Assembly (NCBI GenBank): GCA_963665405.2
Contig: CAXXUH010000003.1
Coordinates: 1 to 64,000 of the forward strand
Origin: G963665405 sp963665405
GTDB taxonomy: Bacteria; Chloroflexota; Dehalococcoidia; Lucifugimonadales; G963665405
Direction: 5' to 3'
DNA: 64,000 bases
The translations under genes and the position numbers were made by a program. Numbering within the stretch: position 1 is the stretch's first letter; every line of letters begins with the position of its first letter. Under the pieces are notes generated by a model. It did not search any database. It saw nothing but the letters and a program-made list of their open reading frames with translations, and was not told the DNA's origin. Shown in pieces: positions 46,866 through 56,123 of the stretch.

Positions 46866-48577
46866 CCCGAATCCACCGAAGGTATGACGTTGCAGCAGCA
46901 GAATGGGTGATGAGGGGCAAAGGGAGGCGATGGTCCGGGCACGATTCGGGTAAATGGGGCCGGTGTCTGTCTTCAGCCGCCGCGGGGAGACCTTGTGACC
47001 GTCTGGGGACGTTGGGTAGGGCGAGATGGCGGGGAGAGGACGCGGCGAGAGGTGCTCGCGGACCGGACTGGCGCGAGTTTGCGGGGACGTTCGGTTGGGC
47101 GGATGGCGGGTCAGTTGCGGACGGGCGCCGTCAGGCTGGGAGTGGAATCGCTCGCAGCCGTGCCAGGGCGCGACTGAACTGGGTTTCCCAAGGCCAGCGC
47201 TGTGGCAGATGCAGGGTGAGGCGGCGTGCCGAGGGGGTGAGCCGTCCGGCCAGGGAGAAGAACCGTCGCCGAAGGGTCTTGGTGGTCGCGATCTGCTCGC
47301 CCAGACCGATCCGCGCCGTCCAGCGGGCCAGGTTGTGGGCCATCACCTGTACCGCCAGCCAAGCGCCGTTGGCGGCGAAGCGGCCGGACGGCATGTGGTT
47401 CAGACCGACGCCGTACTTGAGGTCTCGAATGGCGTTCTCGATCTCGGCGTGGCGGCGGTGGTCGGCCTCCAGTTCCAGGGTCTCTCCGTCCCGGTCGGTG
47501 ATGAAGCCGTGATAGCTGTAGGTGGCGAAGAGGGCCAGTTGGGAACCGGGCGTGGGCTTCACCCGCCGGACGATGAGCCGCACCGGTGCGGCGCCGGGCT
47601 CAGTCCGGAAGGGGGTGTAGGTGGACTGCGCCACATCGGCGGCGCCGTCCATCCAGTAGGGGACCGGCGTCCAGTCTGCATCGGGAATCGCCTCGATCAG
47701 GTTCCGCAGGCTTTTGTGCTGGCGGATGGTGATGGAGAAGCGGACATCCATCTCACGACAGGCGGCGACGAGAGCGTGGGCGTAGAAGCCGCTGTCGGCC
47801 CGCGCCGTAAGTTGCCCGCTGGCCCCGGCACGGCGAACCCGGCTCACCGTTTCACGCAGGAAGTGGGCGGCGCCCCGAGCGGTGTTGGCGCGGCCCTCGC
47901 GCAGCCGGGACATCAGCACGTCGCCGGTGCCGGCGGCGACGGCCAACAGGGGGTGATAGCCCCGCTTGCCGGTATAGCCGTGGTGGCGCGCTCCCTCCTT
48001 GGCCAGTCCATAGGTCTCGCAGATGGTCGAGTCCAGGTCGATGGTCAGGGGCGAGTCGCCGGGTCCGGCCCCAGCGGCCCAGGCCCGGGCCAACAACTGG
48101 CGGCTCACGCGGTCGAGTTGACGGACATGCCCCCACCGGAAGCTGCGCAGGAAGGTCCCCAGGGTGGATGGCGCCTTGACCACGCAGCCTAGAACACCGA
48201 CCGTCCCACCAGCGCGCAGCGCATCGGCGTCGTCGATGCAGTCGCCGCCAGCCAGCGCGGAAGCGACCAGCGTCAGCATCTTGTCCCCCGTGTTCGCCCG
48301 TCCCGGCGCGCCGCCGAGGTCAAGGTGATGGTCGACGAGTTCTCGCAGGCCCAGGTGCCGGGCGAGGGTGGCCGGCACGAGCAGGCCGGCATTGGCCACC
48401 AGGCGATGGTCGTCAAAGAGGATGCGGATACGGTCGGGTTTGTTCTGTGGCAGCATCTATTGGGTGCTCCTTGTTTCCGCGCGGGTTTCTGTTCCAAAAC
48501 CATTATCCCAGATTCAGAGGAGCACCCTCTAGCTTCTTCATGGGCTGTCCCCAAGGCCGTCATTCGGTGGATTCGGG
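46866..48577 (-). mobile_element. IS1380-family element, copy 4
   Basis: 1712 bp with standard ends. Flanks are TGTT and TTAA, so no clear duplication beyond AA. Shares the Arg-to-Pro transposase variant with copy 2, so the two are probably direct relatives. Confidence 0.93.
47131..48456 (-). CDS. IS1380-family transposase, copy 4
   Basis: Intact 441-aa DDE transposase. It reads RLTPSARRL as in copy 2 and has no frameshift. All catalytic motifs are present. Confidence 0.92.
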   Translation of the reverse strand: MLPQNKPDRIRILFDDHRLVANAGLLVPATLARHLGLRELVDHHLDLGGAPGRANTGDKMLTLVASALAGGDCIDDADALRAGGTVGVLGCVVKAPSTLGTFLRSFRWGHVRQLDRVSRQLLARAWAAGAGPGDSPLTIDLDSTICETYGLAKEGARHHGYTGKRGYHPLLAVAAGTGDVLMSRLREGRANTARGAAHFLRETVSRVRRAGASGQLTARADSGFYAHALVAACREMDVRFSITIRQHKSLRNLIEAIPDADWTPVPYWMDGAADVAQSTYTPFRTEPGAAPVRLIVRRVKPTPGSQLALFATYSYHGFITDRDGETLELEADHRRHAEIENAIRDLKYGVGLNHMPSGRFAANGAWLAVQVMAHNLARWTARIGLGEQIATTKTLRRRFFSLAGRLTPSARRLTLHLPQRWPWETQFSRALARLRAIPLPA

Positions 48578-48743
48578 TTAAAACAGGGCTGACCTTTGAT
48601 AGCGCAGCTCTAGCCACGAACTCCATGGCCAGCGACAACCAGAACGCGTACAACCCATCGTACAACCCATCCGCGCCAACCGATTGGGCGCGACGGACGT
48701 AGAGTTGTCCCTTCGACCAATACTCTTTTTCTGACCACATGGC

Positions 48744-49415
48744 CTATCTCCGCTTCTCCATGACGTAGACACGCTCCAGTTGCCTATCGGAATCGGCGAC
48801 CGCTGACCCTGCTCGCGAATGCAGCATCCGTCGATTGTCGAAGACTAGACATCGCCCGACCTTCCATCTGATGTCCGTTCGGGCAGCGGCCATCAGACTG
48901 TGCTCCAAGATACCCAACGCCGCTTGATCGGCGGGGGACGCCGGTTTCATACATGCGGGATCGTGGCGAATCGAAAGACGCTTGTGTTTTCGTGTTGCCA
49001 GTGGAGCAAGGAAACTCCTGGAACCATTCTTGACCACCATCAGGCTCCGAATGAGCAGCCTGATCTGGTCTTCTTCGAATCCGAGGCTCCACCCATCGAC
49101 CAGAAGAGTGGGCCGGTTTCCCGCACCTGGCCTGACGCATTTGAGAATCACCCAATCGACAGGGACCCGCCAGTGTGCTGTTTCGGTGTGAAACGGAAAG
49201 GAATCCGTGCCATGCATAGCGGACAGAGTGCCGGGATGCGAGTCCTCCCGAGTTCTCGGAACCAGGACATCGACAACGGGCCGACCAGCGGCGGACGGGA
49301 CTGTACGTCCTAATCTAATCGCCAATGACTCCAGCGCCCCATCCGCCCGCCAGTCGAATATATGAAAGCCGTTCCGGCGCACATCGCAGTACAGTCGTGA
49401 TAAAGAGAGTCCCAA
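48744..49415 (-). CDS. TauD/TfdA-like Fe(II)/2-oxoglutarate dioxygenase
   Basis: 223 aa. FPFHTETAHWRVPVDWVILK gives HxE, a variant of the HxD iron site. The distal His is in VFDNRRMLHSRAG, with a following Arg (RQLERVYVME). This suits 2-oxoglutarate-dependent hydroxylases acting on small molecules. The TTG start at 49415 is weak; the protein is about 50 residues shorter than typical TauD, so its 5' end may have been lost. It ends 4 bp before the split gene's ATG. Confidence 0.7.
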   Translation of the reverse strand: MGLSLSRLYCDVRRNGFHIFDWRADGALESLAIRLGRTVPSAAGRPVVDVLVPRTREDSHPGTLSAMHGTDSFPFHTETAHWRVPVDWVILKCVRPGAGNRPTLLVDGWSLGFEEDQIRLLIRSLMVVKNGSRSFLAPLATRKHKRLSIRHDPACMKPASPADQAALGILEHSLMAAARTDIRWKVGRCLVFDNRRMLHSRAGSAVADSDRQLERVYVMEKRR

Positions 49416-49640
49416 CTTAGTGCTGGCCCCTTCGAGAAGAGTCCCGTCCGACGGGTGATTGAAGCCATGGCGCCGGGTTTGTCAATCCCAACCTGCGGCG
49501 GGTAGTGTCTTAGCCGGGATTTCCCATATTGGGAGTCTTCAGGCTCAAGGGGCAGCCCAAACGAGATGGGCGCATCATAGTCAGGTCCTGCAAGGTCAGT
49601 CAATCGCCGGTCTATCCAACAAGAGATGCGTTTGCAGTCG
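49416..49640 (-). pseudogene. unidentified fragment upstream of the dioxygenase
   Basis: LTDLAGPDYDAPISFGLPLE and HYPPQVGIDKPGAMASITRR read like the inside of a gene. No start, and the open frame fades where the dioxygenase begins. Possibly the missing 5' part of that gene in another frame, or a separate gene cut by the neighbouring IS. Confidence 0.35.
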
Positions 49641-49766
49641 TAGAGCACCCTTCTTGTCCGTCTTCATCGTCCTCGTGTCCCCTGCCAGTGGGGTGAAACC
49701 GCATTGAAGACAAGGCGACTCCCTGGAGCGCTCTCCCTCTTGGCAAGATCGTGGTTGCCCCCTCCC

Positions 49767-51129
49767 TCAGCTTGGCGCCGTCGATAACCGGCCGATACGA
49801 TCCAACACTCCCTGGAACAACCGTCGAGGAGCCGACACCTCGGATAACTGAAAGATCAACCACCGGGAGTGCCGCACCAGACGGCCTCCCATCTTGATCA
49901 GCTTGACCTGCACGCTCCGCAGCGACCAGTGCTTGACCGCTTTGGGCAGACACAGCCGGCGAAGGAAGTTCCCAAGGTTGTACGCCAGGACGAACAGAGA
50001 CAGACGCACCCGGTTGGCCACGAACCGATGGCACGACAGCCGAGTCCGGTTCAGGGCGTACTTGCCTTCCTTGATCCACTGCTCGGCTGTCCCTCTACCA
50101 TTGTAGAATCGCACCACGCCTTCGGGGCCAGCCGTCATGTTCGTGACGATGAAGCCCACCCGAGGGAACAGCTCTCCCCTATGCCACTCCACCCTGGCCA
50201 CCACCCGCCGAGCGCGGTCCCAACTCCCGGCACGATACCAAAAGTCGTCGTATCGGATCACTGGCTTGGCAGGCGGCCTTCCCACAGGTCGTATCAGCAA
50301 GGGAGCGATCTCCCATTGCAGCACTTTGTTGCTCGGCAGCCGTATTGCGTAGAAGACTCGCCGCTCCTCCAGGTACTCATAGATGTCCGGCTTGGCGAAT
50401 GCGGCATCGGCCCGAAAGTACCGGCGCACTCCTGTCGCCCCGTAGCGGGACAGGATCGGATCCAATACATCACGCCACCTGTGCGCGCTATGTACGTTCC
50501 CCGCACGCAGCATAAGCGCCCTCGCAGTCACCGAACTGGTTGAACACGAACAAAGGGTGATAGCACGTGCTCCCAAAGTGTCCGTTGTACGACGCTCCCT
50601 CCTGTTCTCCATGTACCGGACTCTCCGAACTGTCCATGTCCAAGATCACCCGCCGGTGCGCCGTGTGCGTCATCGCCCGGTCCACCCACGTAGCGTTCAC
50701 TCGGCCCAACCCTTCCACGTTGCCGTCCTGGGTAAGCACCTCGGTCTCGAACCGGCTCATGGTGTTGGTGCTTGCCGCTGGTCTGTCTATGCCTCGGTCT
50801 CCAACGACTACCCGCATCGTCGGATCGTCGGCCAGCCGTTCAGCGTCGTTGGTATCCTCGTAGCCCGCCAGACGACTGTACACCGACTGCCTGAGCAGGC
50901 CCACCAATCGGTGCTGCACGTTACGACCGCCCCGACTCTCCTGCAGACACTCATCCGCCGTCTCCGTCAGCCCCAGTGCATCGTCCAACTCGCGGCAGGC
51001 CAGCAGCCCGGCATCTGAGGTAATAGTGGCACCGTGGAACTCCAATCGTATACGGCGGTCGAAACGGAGCGTGGTGCGGGGGTTGGTGCTTTCACCCATT
51101 GGGTGCCTCCAGAGTGGGTACGTTATCAA
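49767..51129 (-). pseudogene. second-type IS1380-family transposase, frameshifted
   Basis: Unlike the five repeated copies. The first part has TITSDAGLLACRELDDALGL, VILDMDSSESPVHGEQEGA (first Asp) and YNGHFGSTCYHPLFVFNQFG. The second part, in another frame from about 50520, has YFRADAAFAKPDIYEYLEER (second Asp) and EQWIKEGKYALNRTRLSCHR (Glu). One indel separates them. Element ends were not resolved. A 55-bp piece of this gene occurs at 44964. Confidence 0.8.
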
Positions 51130-51312
51130 GAACTAGAGTAGTCGCTCACGACCAGTCTAGCATTCATGATAACCACTGTGCTCTGCTATTCGGCTATATC
51201 GGGTATCGATGTTACTGTTTACGACACACCTTGCAGGGTTGATATGGGAAATGTGGGGTGAATCCTCATTTCCCCTCCAACGCACGGCTAGCAGCCGTCT
51301 TCATTCTCCGTA

Positions 51313-51470
51313 ATCCTCACTGGCATCCTGGGTCCCCAGGCCTTCTTCGTGGTCGACGAGACTCAATTGGCAGTCGTCGCACGCTTCGGCCAGGTCAAGA
51401 GGGAAATCACAGAGCCGGGGCCGTAAGTAAAGACCCCCTTCGTCGATTCAGGGAACTACTTCGTCTGGAT
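51313..51470 (+). pseudogene. hflC: HflC/SPFH protein fragment with a nonsense codon
   Basis: AFFVVDETQLAVVARFGQVK, then REITEPGP, a stop (TAA where TAC would encode Tyr), and VKTPFVDSG. This is the start of the SPFH domain of HflC, the FtsH regulator. No start codon with a ribosome site and no later domain. A displaced scrap. Confidence 0.65.
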
Positions 51471-51475
51471 CTGGC

Positions 51476-51628
51476 GTGGGCGACTCTGAGAAGCGTCGAT
51501 ACGTGGTCGTACTACATGAGGGGGTGGTGGACTCGCCACAAGCGGCCGTGAAGGCAGCTATCATAGGAGATTACGGAAACCGCCACCGGGCGGCCCTAAA
51601 GCGAGCCGGCATCGAACAGCTCCCGTAA
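51476..51628 (+). pseudogene. short fragment, possibly protease propeptide-like
   Basis: 50 codons from GTG: GDSEKRRYVVVLHEGVVDSP then GDYGNRHRAALKRAGIEQLP. RRYVVVL-HEGV recalls the inhibitor I9 propeptide of subtilases, but the match is short. No ribosome site. Confidence 0.25.
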
Positions 51629-51765
51629 AAAACAGGGGCACCCTGCAGGCACCCCATACACGGCTCGACAAATGACGAGATGTCAGGGCGTGGTCCGTCG
51701 AGTCGCGCGTCTGCATTCTACGCCGAGCATCAAACTTAGGGCATCACCTTGAAGCCGCCGCAGCG

Positions 51766-52653
51766 TCACCCGAGGAGTAGTATGGGAACGACGCTCGCGT
51801 AGGCAGTAAATCGCATCATTTTGCCGGTGAACCGAAGCGTCGATTGTGTCGGTCTGATCTGCAGGGCCAGCGCCATCCCAGACAGCGGCAGCAGCGTGAC
51901 GATAGCTAGGGCGTACAAGAAGTTGGCCGGCGCCCAGCCTACCGCCCACACCAGTACGGCCCCCACGCCAATCGCGATTACCAGCGCCTCGAACAGGTAT
52001 ACGGCCCTGATCCAGCCAAGGCGATACGCTGTGGTCCGCACCTGCGCGACCCGGTCCGCCGCCTCATCGAACAGAGTGTAGAAGACCTCCTCGGCGAGGA
52101 TGAAGAGCAGTGTCACGACGAATCCGACTCTCACCGCCAGAGTGAGCTCGCCCACCGCCAGCGCTCCGAACGGCAGGATGGCAGCCGTCAATAGGGCGAC
52201 GGTGGCGTTGCCGACCAGCAGAGTCTGTTTGAGCCAGTAAGAATACAGCGCGCTGAACAGCAAGAGGCCGAACGCGAAGGCTCCGATTAACGGGCTAAGC
52301 GCGCTGCCAAGGCCCAGGGAGGCCAGAGCGAGCAGCAAGACCCATAGGCCGGCCACCCGGGGGGAGACTCGCCCGGATGGAATCGGCCGGGTAGGTTTGG
52401 TTAGGCTGTCGGCCTCGGCATCCTTGTAATCGTTGATGGCGAAGCCGAAGGCGGTAACGAAGAACACTGCCGAGGCGGCCTGCAAAGCCGGGGCAGACAG
52501 CACCGCCTCCGTGCCTCCGCTTAGGTAGCTCCCGACAAGGCAGTAGAGCCCGCTGGCTATGGGTTTATCGGGGCGAATGAGCTGGACAAGGCCAGTCAGT
52601 CGCGCCGCAATTGGCACGCCGCTCCTCATAGCTCGATGACCAGCCCTTCCCAT
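51766..52653 (-). CDS. UbiA-family prenyltransferase
   Basis: 295 aa, about eight or nine membrane helices. The first Asp-rich motif is NDYKDAEADSLTKPTRPIPS (NDxxDxxxD followed by the NRPIPSG-like loop). The second is DEAADRVAQVRTTAYRLG. These bind the Mg-diphosphate of a prenyl donor. The acceptor could be a quinone precursor, glycerol phosphate or another aromatic. The start may be the Met at 52629 (RSGVPIAARLTG). It has no close neighbour on its strand. Confidence 0.85.
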   Translation of the reverse strand: MGRAGHRAMRSGVPIAARLTGLVQLIRPDKPIASGLYCLVGSYLSGGTEAVLSAPALQAASAVFFVTAFGFAINDYKDAEADSLTKPTRPIPSGRVSPRVAGLWVLLLALASLGLGSALSPLIGAFAFGLLLFSALYSYWLKQTLLVGNATVALLTAAILPFGALAVGELTLAVRVGFVVTLLFILAEEVFYTLFDEAADRVAQVRTTAYRLGWIRAVYLFEALVIAIGVGAVLVWAVGWAPANFLYALAIVTLLPLSGMALALQIRPTQSTLRFTGKMMRFTAYASVVPILLLG

Positions 52654-52879
52654 CCCGGCGTTATCTCAGTGCGCCGAGGCGGCTGGTGGACACTGAGAAA
52701 CGTACTTCCAGTCGGGCGTCGTGTGCCGGGCGGGCCACGTGAAGTGGCCACCATGTGCGTGGCCCTTTGGCACTGCGTCCCGAACCCGTAGACTCCCAAC
52801 ATGATCATAACTCCGCCCAAGCCGTTACCATTGGTAACTATCCCTTGACATCACGTACCTTTCCTGATACCATTGTGGC

Positions 52880-53764
52880 ATGGAAAAGTACACGATAAAG
52901 CACTTCGAGCGACAGTTCCCCGATGAGGATTCTTGCCTTGAATTCATCAAGCAAGCCCGTTGGCCGGACGGCGTTCATTGCACCAAGTGCGATAAGATAA
53001 CTGGCCATTACCGCATTAAGGGCCGCAAGGTCTACTCTTGCGAATTCTGTGGTGTCCACGTCTCCCCAACTGCCGATACCATCTTCCACAAGTCCAGTAC
53101 ATCGCTCAAGACCTGGTTCCACGCGATGTTCCTTATGGCCTCTACCCGCACCGGCATTTCCGCCAAGCAGTTGGAGCGGGAAACCGGCGTCACTTACAAG
53201 ACGGCCTGGCGGATGTTCACCCAAATCCGTAAGTTGATGGCCCAAGAGGGCGGTGTCTCCCTGTTCGGAGAAGTAGAAGTTGATGAGACTTACGTCGGCG
53301 GGAAGGAACGGAACAAGCACGAATCCAAAAAACTCCACGCCGGACGGGGAACCGTTGGTAAGACCGTGGTGGTGGGCATGGTCCAGCGCAAGGGTCGTGC
53401 CGTGGTTGAGGTAAAACCCGACACCAAGGCATCCACCATCGTCCCGATGATTCAAGAACACGTCCATCCCTACGATGCCAGCGTCTACACCGACGAACAC
53501 GGAGCCTACAATCACCTTTCCAGCCTTGGCTACGCCCACGAAACCGTGGCCCACAGTGCCAAGCAGTACGTCGCGGGACGCGCCCATACCAACAATATCG
53601 AAGGCTTCTGGAGTAACACGAAGCGGGGAATCGACGGCGTTCACCACGCGGTCAGCCCCAAATACCTGCAAGGCTACCTCGACGCCTACGTGTACCGGTT
53701 CAACCATCGGAGCGACTCGGACCCGATGTTTGTTCAGCTTCTGGAGCGGGCTTCTTCGGTATAG
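52880..53764 (+). CDS. IS1595-family (ISXO2-like) transposase
   Basis: 294 aa. A zinc ribbon (CTKCDKITGHY and CEFCGVH) is followed by a helix-turn-helix (ISAKQLERETGVTYKTAWRM). The ISXO2-like catalytic core has VEVDETYVGG, VYTDEHGAYNHL and HTNNIEGFWSNTKRGI, with Asn in the third motif region as in several members. It is complete. A promoter TTGACATC with TGATACCAT lies just inside the left end. Confidence 0.92.
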   Translation: MEKYTIKHFERQFPDEDSCLEFIKQARWPDGVHCTKCDKITGHYRIKGRKVYSCEFCGVHVSPTADTIFHKSSTSLKTWFHAMFLMASTRTGISAKQLERETGVTYKTAWRMFTQIRKLMAQEGGVSLFGEVEVDETYVGGKERNKHESKKLHAGRGTVGKTVVVGMVQRKGRAVVEVKPDTKASTIVPMIQEHVHPYDASVYTDEHGAYNHLSSLGYAHETVAHSAKQYVAGRAHTNNIEGFWSNTKRGIDGVHHAVSPKYLQGYLDAYVYRFNHRSDSDPMFVQLLERASSV

Positions 53765-53849
53765 GCTGGGCCGCCTTAGTTAGCAACCGCTCAAAGGCTT
53801 TCTTAGTTAGGTGGCCCTTCCCGCCTGCTTTACTGTCGGCTTTAGGCAT
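53700..53849 (-). CDS. small basic protein inside the IS1595 cargo
   Basis: 49 aa: MPKADSKAGGKGHLTKKAFE, then a basic, Pro-rich tail. Its ATG overlaps the methyltransferase stop by 8 bp, so it may be coupled. The 3' 65 bp run antisense to the end of the transposase gene. Function unknown; it could be a DNA-binding accessory. Confidence 0.45.
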   Translation of the reverse strand: MPKADSKAGGKGHLTKKAFERLLTKAAQPIPKKPAPEAEQTSGPSRSDG

Positions 53850-55326
53850 ACGCCAACTCCTTTAGCTGGGCTATAAGGTGCTCCTGCGGTTTGTCGCCCT
53901 TGATTTTGTTACAATGTCCGCAAAGAAGCTGAAGGTTGCCCAAGTGGTCCGTACCGCCTTTTGACTTTGGCACTAGATGGTCAACCTCGTAAAGCTTGAA
54001 CGGGAAGTCCCCCTTGCAGCCATTGCATAGTCCTTCCTGTTCTCCAAACAAGACGTGCTTGTTCTGGCGGTAGGGCTTGGGCTTCTCTATGTCGGTCCGC
54101 TTGGGAATGTCGGTGCGGGCAGTGACATAGCCATGATGAAAGAGGCTGCCCATAGTCTGCTGAAGCCGCATATTCACCAGTTCCACAGCCTTGGGGGAGA
54201 TATCTATTCCCACCCACTGCCGATCTAGCTTCTCAGCCGCAACACAAGCAGTCGCACAACCGCAAAATGGGTCAAGGACTATGTCTCCTGCCTTACTACT
54301 GGCCGCGATGATACGCTCTAACAAGGCCAGAGGCTTTTGAGTTGGGTAGCCAATACGCTCGGTTGCTTGGGAAGAAACCATCTTAATGTCGTCCCATAGG
54401 TTTTGTACTGGCTTCCCTTCCAACTCATCCAAGAACCGCTTTCGACGGATTCTACCTGTGGGGCTTGCAGGGAAATGTAGCTTCCCTTCCTCATCCCATT
54501 GAGCCATCTTTTCCTTGGAAATAGCCCATCCGTTATTAGGTGGTTGGTATCCCTTGTACTCATAAATCAGGTTTGGACGTAGACTGGGATTAGCTAGATT
54601 GTCACTCTGGTAACGCCGTCCATTTTCGTCAACATGGGAAAAAGCCTTAGCGATATAAGCCTGATATTGCGAGTCATCCATGTTGAATTGGGGGTGGAAT
54701 GGGGCTTCTTCACTCTTGACGTAAAACAGGATTGTATCTGTTGCTACCCCAAACTTGTTTGACGTGTGAACAGTACTGAATGCTCCATATCTGCGCTTCC
54801 ATGTAATCTCATTCCTGAAGTTCCTATGCCCGAACACCGCGTCCATAAGTTGCTTGAGGTAATGACCGGCTGTGGGGTCGCAATGGAGGTAAATGCTACC
54901 AGTATCCTTCAACACCCGGTGCATCTCCAGCAACCGCACGGCCATCATGGTCAAGTATGATTGCATCCCCTTCCCGTGGCTGAACCCCGGCGCCTTCAGT
55001 GTATGGGCCACAGCGGGCTGTTCGTCAGCTATTAGCCCCATCCAAGCAACGTCCAGGTCCGAGAGCGTCCAGGTGTCCTTGAAGGACGCGCCCGCCGCCT
55101 TGCTGCCAATCGGAGCTTCATAATCACGATTGGAGTTGAAGGGCGGGTCTAAGTAGATAAGGTCCACGCACTCGGAGTTGATGCCCCGGAGGATGTCCAG
55201 GTTGTCGCCGGTCCAGATGGTCTTGTCCGCGAAGTTGGGGGCTGTTGCGCCCATCTCTCCCTCTCCATGTGCAAGATTGGCACGGGGAGTATAGCAACAC
55301 TCGCTAACGATAGACAATTCAAACAT
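53842..55326 (-). CDS. DNA N6/N4 methyltransferase fused to an HNH domain
   Basis: 494 aa. Motif IV is LIYLDPPFNSNRDY near residue 60, motif I is DIVLDPFCGCATACVAAEKL near residue 350, so the order is the beta class. A target-recognition region lies between them. The C-terminal 70 residues hold an HNH fold: CNGCKGDF, YEVDHLVPKSKGGTDHLGN and CGHCNKIKG. One protein could therefore modify and perhaps cut DNA. A likelier start is the Met at 55254. It is encoded inside IS1595, opposite to the transposase. Confidence 0.88.
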   Translation of the reverse strand: MFELSIVSECCYTPRANLAHGEGEMGATAPNFADKTIWTGDNLDILRGINSECVDLIYLDPPFNSNRDYEAPIGSKAAGASFKDTWTLSDLDVAWMGLIADEQPAVAHTLKAPGFSHGKGMQSYLTMMAVRLLEMHRVLKDTGSIYLHCDPTAGHYLKQLMDAVFGHRNFRNEITWKRRYGAFSTVHTSNKFGVATDTILFYVKSEEAPFHPQFNMDDSQYQAYIAKAFSHVDENGRRYQSDNLANPSLRPNLIYEYKGYQPPNNGWAISKEKMAQWDEEGKLHFPASPTGRIRRKRFLDELEGKPVQNLWDDIKMVSSQATERIGYPTQKPLALLERIIAASSKAGDIVLDPFCGCATACVAAEKLDRQWVGIDISPKAVELVNMRLQQTMGSLFHHGYVTARTDIPKRTDIEKPKPYRQNKHVLFGEQEGLCNGCKGDFPFKLYEVDHLVPKSKGGTDHLGNLQLLCGHCNKIKGDKPQEHLIAQLKELAYA

Positions 55327-55563
55327 CCGTGCTACGTGACACTAGGGGATAGTTACCTTACCATTCCTCCAGACCCTAAACATCCTGTGATACAATCCAA
55401 GATGGTGGCAGCATTCTAAGCACTCTCGGGTCAGCGTCTAACGGTCCACGGATCTCCTTCGGGCACCCCTTCGGCGCCCCACTGGATTTCCTCGCGAGTC
55501 GTTATGTGTCTTCGGCCTCGGTGACAGAACCTTGCCAACTACTTATGGAAAGGAGAGTTACCG

Positions 55564-55896
55564 ATGGCTTACGAAGATAGATCCCTGACTTGCGTTGAGT
55601 GTTCACAGTCGTTCACTTTCAGCGCAGACGATCAGACGTACCATGCCGAGAAGGGCTACACGAACGAGCCCAAGCGCTGCCCGTCCTGCCGACAGGCACG
55701 ACGGGGCGGTCAGTCTGGCGGCAGCGGCGGGTACTCGGACGGCTACAGTCGAGCTCCGCGTGAGATGCACACCGTAGTGTGCGCCCAGTGTGGCAAGGAC
55801 GCAACTGTGCCGTTCCAGCCGCGAGGCGATCGCCCGGTCTACTGTAGCGATTGCTACAGTCAGCAGGGCGGACGGACTTCGTCACCCCGATACTAG
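55564..55896 (+). CDS. zinc-ribbon protein with CxxC-x17-CxxC
   Basis: 110 aa. The N-terminal zinc ribbon has CVECSQSF and CPSCRQARR. A Gly/Ser linker follows, then CAQCGKD and CSDC separated by 17 residues, the known CxxC-x17-CxxC module common in Chloroflexota and candidate phyla. Role unknown, probably nucleic-acid or protein binding. GGAAAGGAGAG precedes the ATG; a 170-bp leader and a GTGATACAAT box lie upstream. A perfect terminator follows. Confidence 0.85.
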   Translation: MAYEDRSLTCVECSQSFTFSADDQTYHAEKGYTNEPKRCPSCRQARRGGQSGGSGGYSDGYSRAPREMHTVVCAQCGKDATVPFQPRGDRPVYCSDCYSQQGGRTSSPRY

Positions 55897-55904
55897 TGTA
55901 GAGC

Positions 55905-55932
55905 AAGAGGGGGCGATGGATCGCCCCCTCTT
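55905..55932 (+). terminator. rho-independent terminator of the zinc-ribbon gene
   Basis: A 13-bp perfect stem AAGAGGGGGCGAT/ATCGCCCCCTCTT, two-base loop, then TCTTTGG. Nine bp after the stop. Confidence 0.85.
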
Positions 55933-56123
55933 CTTTGGTCGTTCCCGGCCCTCCCCCATATCTGCGACTCCTGCCATCGGTCAGGAACAGCTCGCCGCGG
56001 AGCTGCGGTAGAGTATCTCGGAGTGACTCTCGCACTCTTGAGGACCCCGGTGGAACGAAGGGCTTGAGTCAGCCATTGTGGTGTGACCTCCTCAACGGTC
56101 GTCGGGATTAATAGGGGGGCTCC

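Larger units (their letters stand above)
46100..48740 (-). pseudogene. unknown Zn-ribbon-like protein, split by IS1380 copy 4
   Basis: The N-terminus lies at 48740-48578 (GADGLYDGLYAFWLSLAMEF), the rest at 46865-46100. Joining them with a 2-bp overlap (AA) gives 927 nt and 308 aa, reading SPVL then TFTNADPKQIENIYYALGLE. The C-terminal half has two Cys pairs (CPACSSSNAVV and CFACGLRLP) that could bind zinc. An alternative product starting inside the IS end at 46942 would lack the first 54 residues. Family unknown. Confidence 0.75.
52833..55357. mobile_element. IS1595-family element carrying a methyltransferase-HNH gene
   Basis: 2525 bp. Inverted ends start GGTAACTATCCC and share TCACGTA further in, 20 of 25 positions. 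TTACCATT at 52825-52832 and 55358-55365 is an 8-bp target duplication, as expected for the family. Inside are the transposase (plus), and on the minus strand a methyltransferase-HNH gene with a small overlapping frame. The cargo lies wholly within the repeats. Confidence 0.88.
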
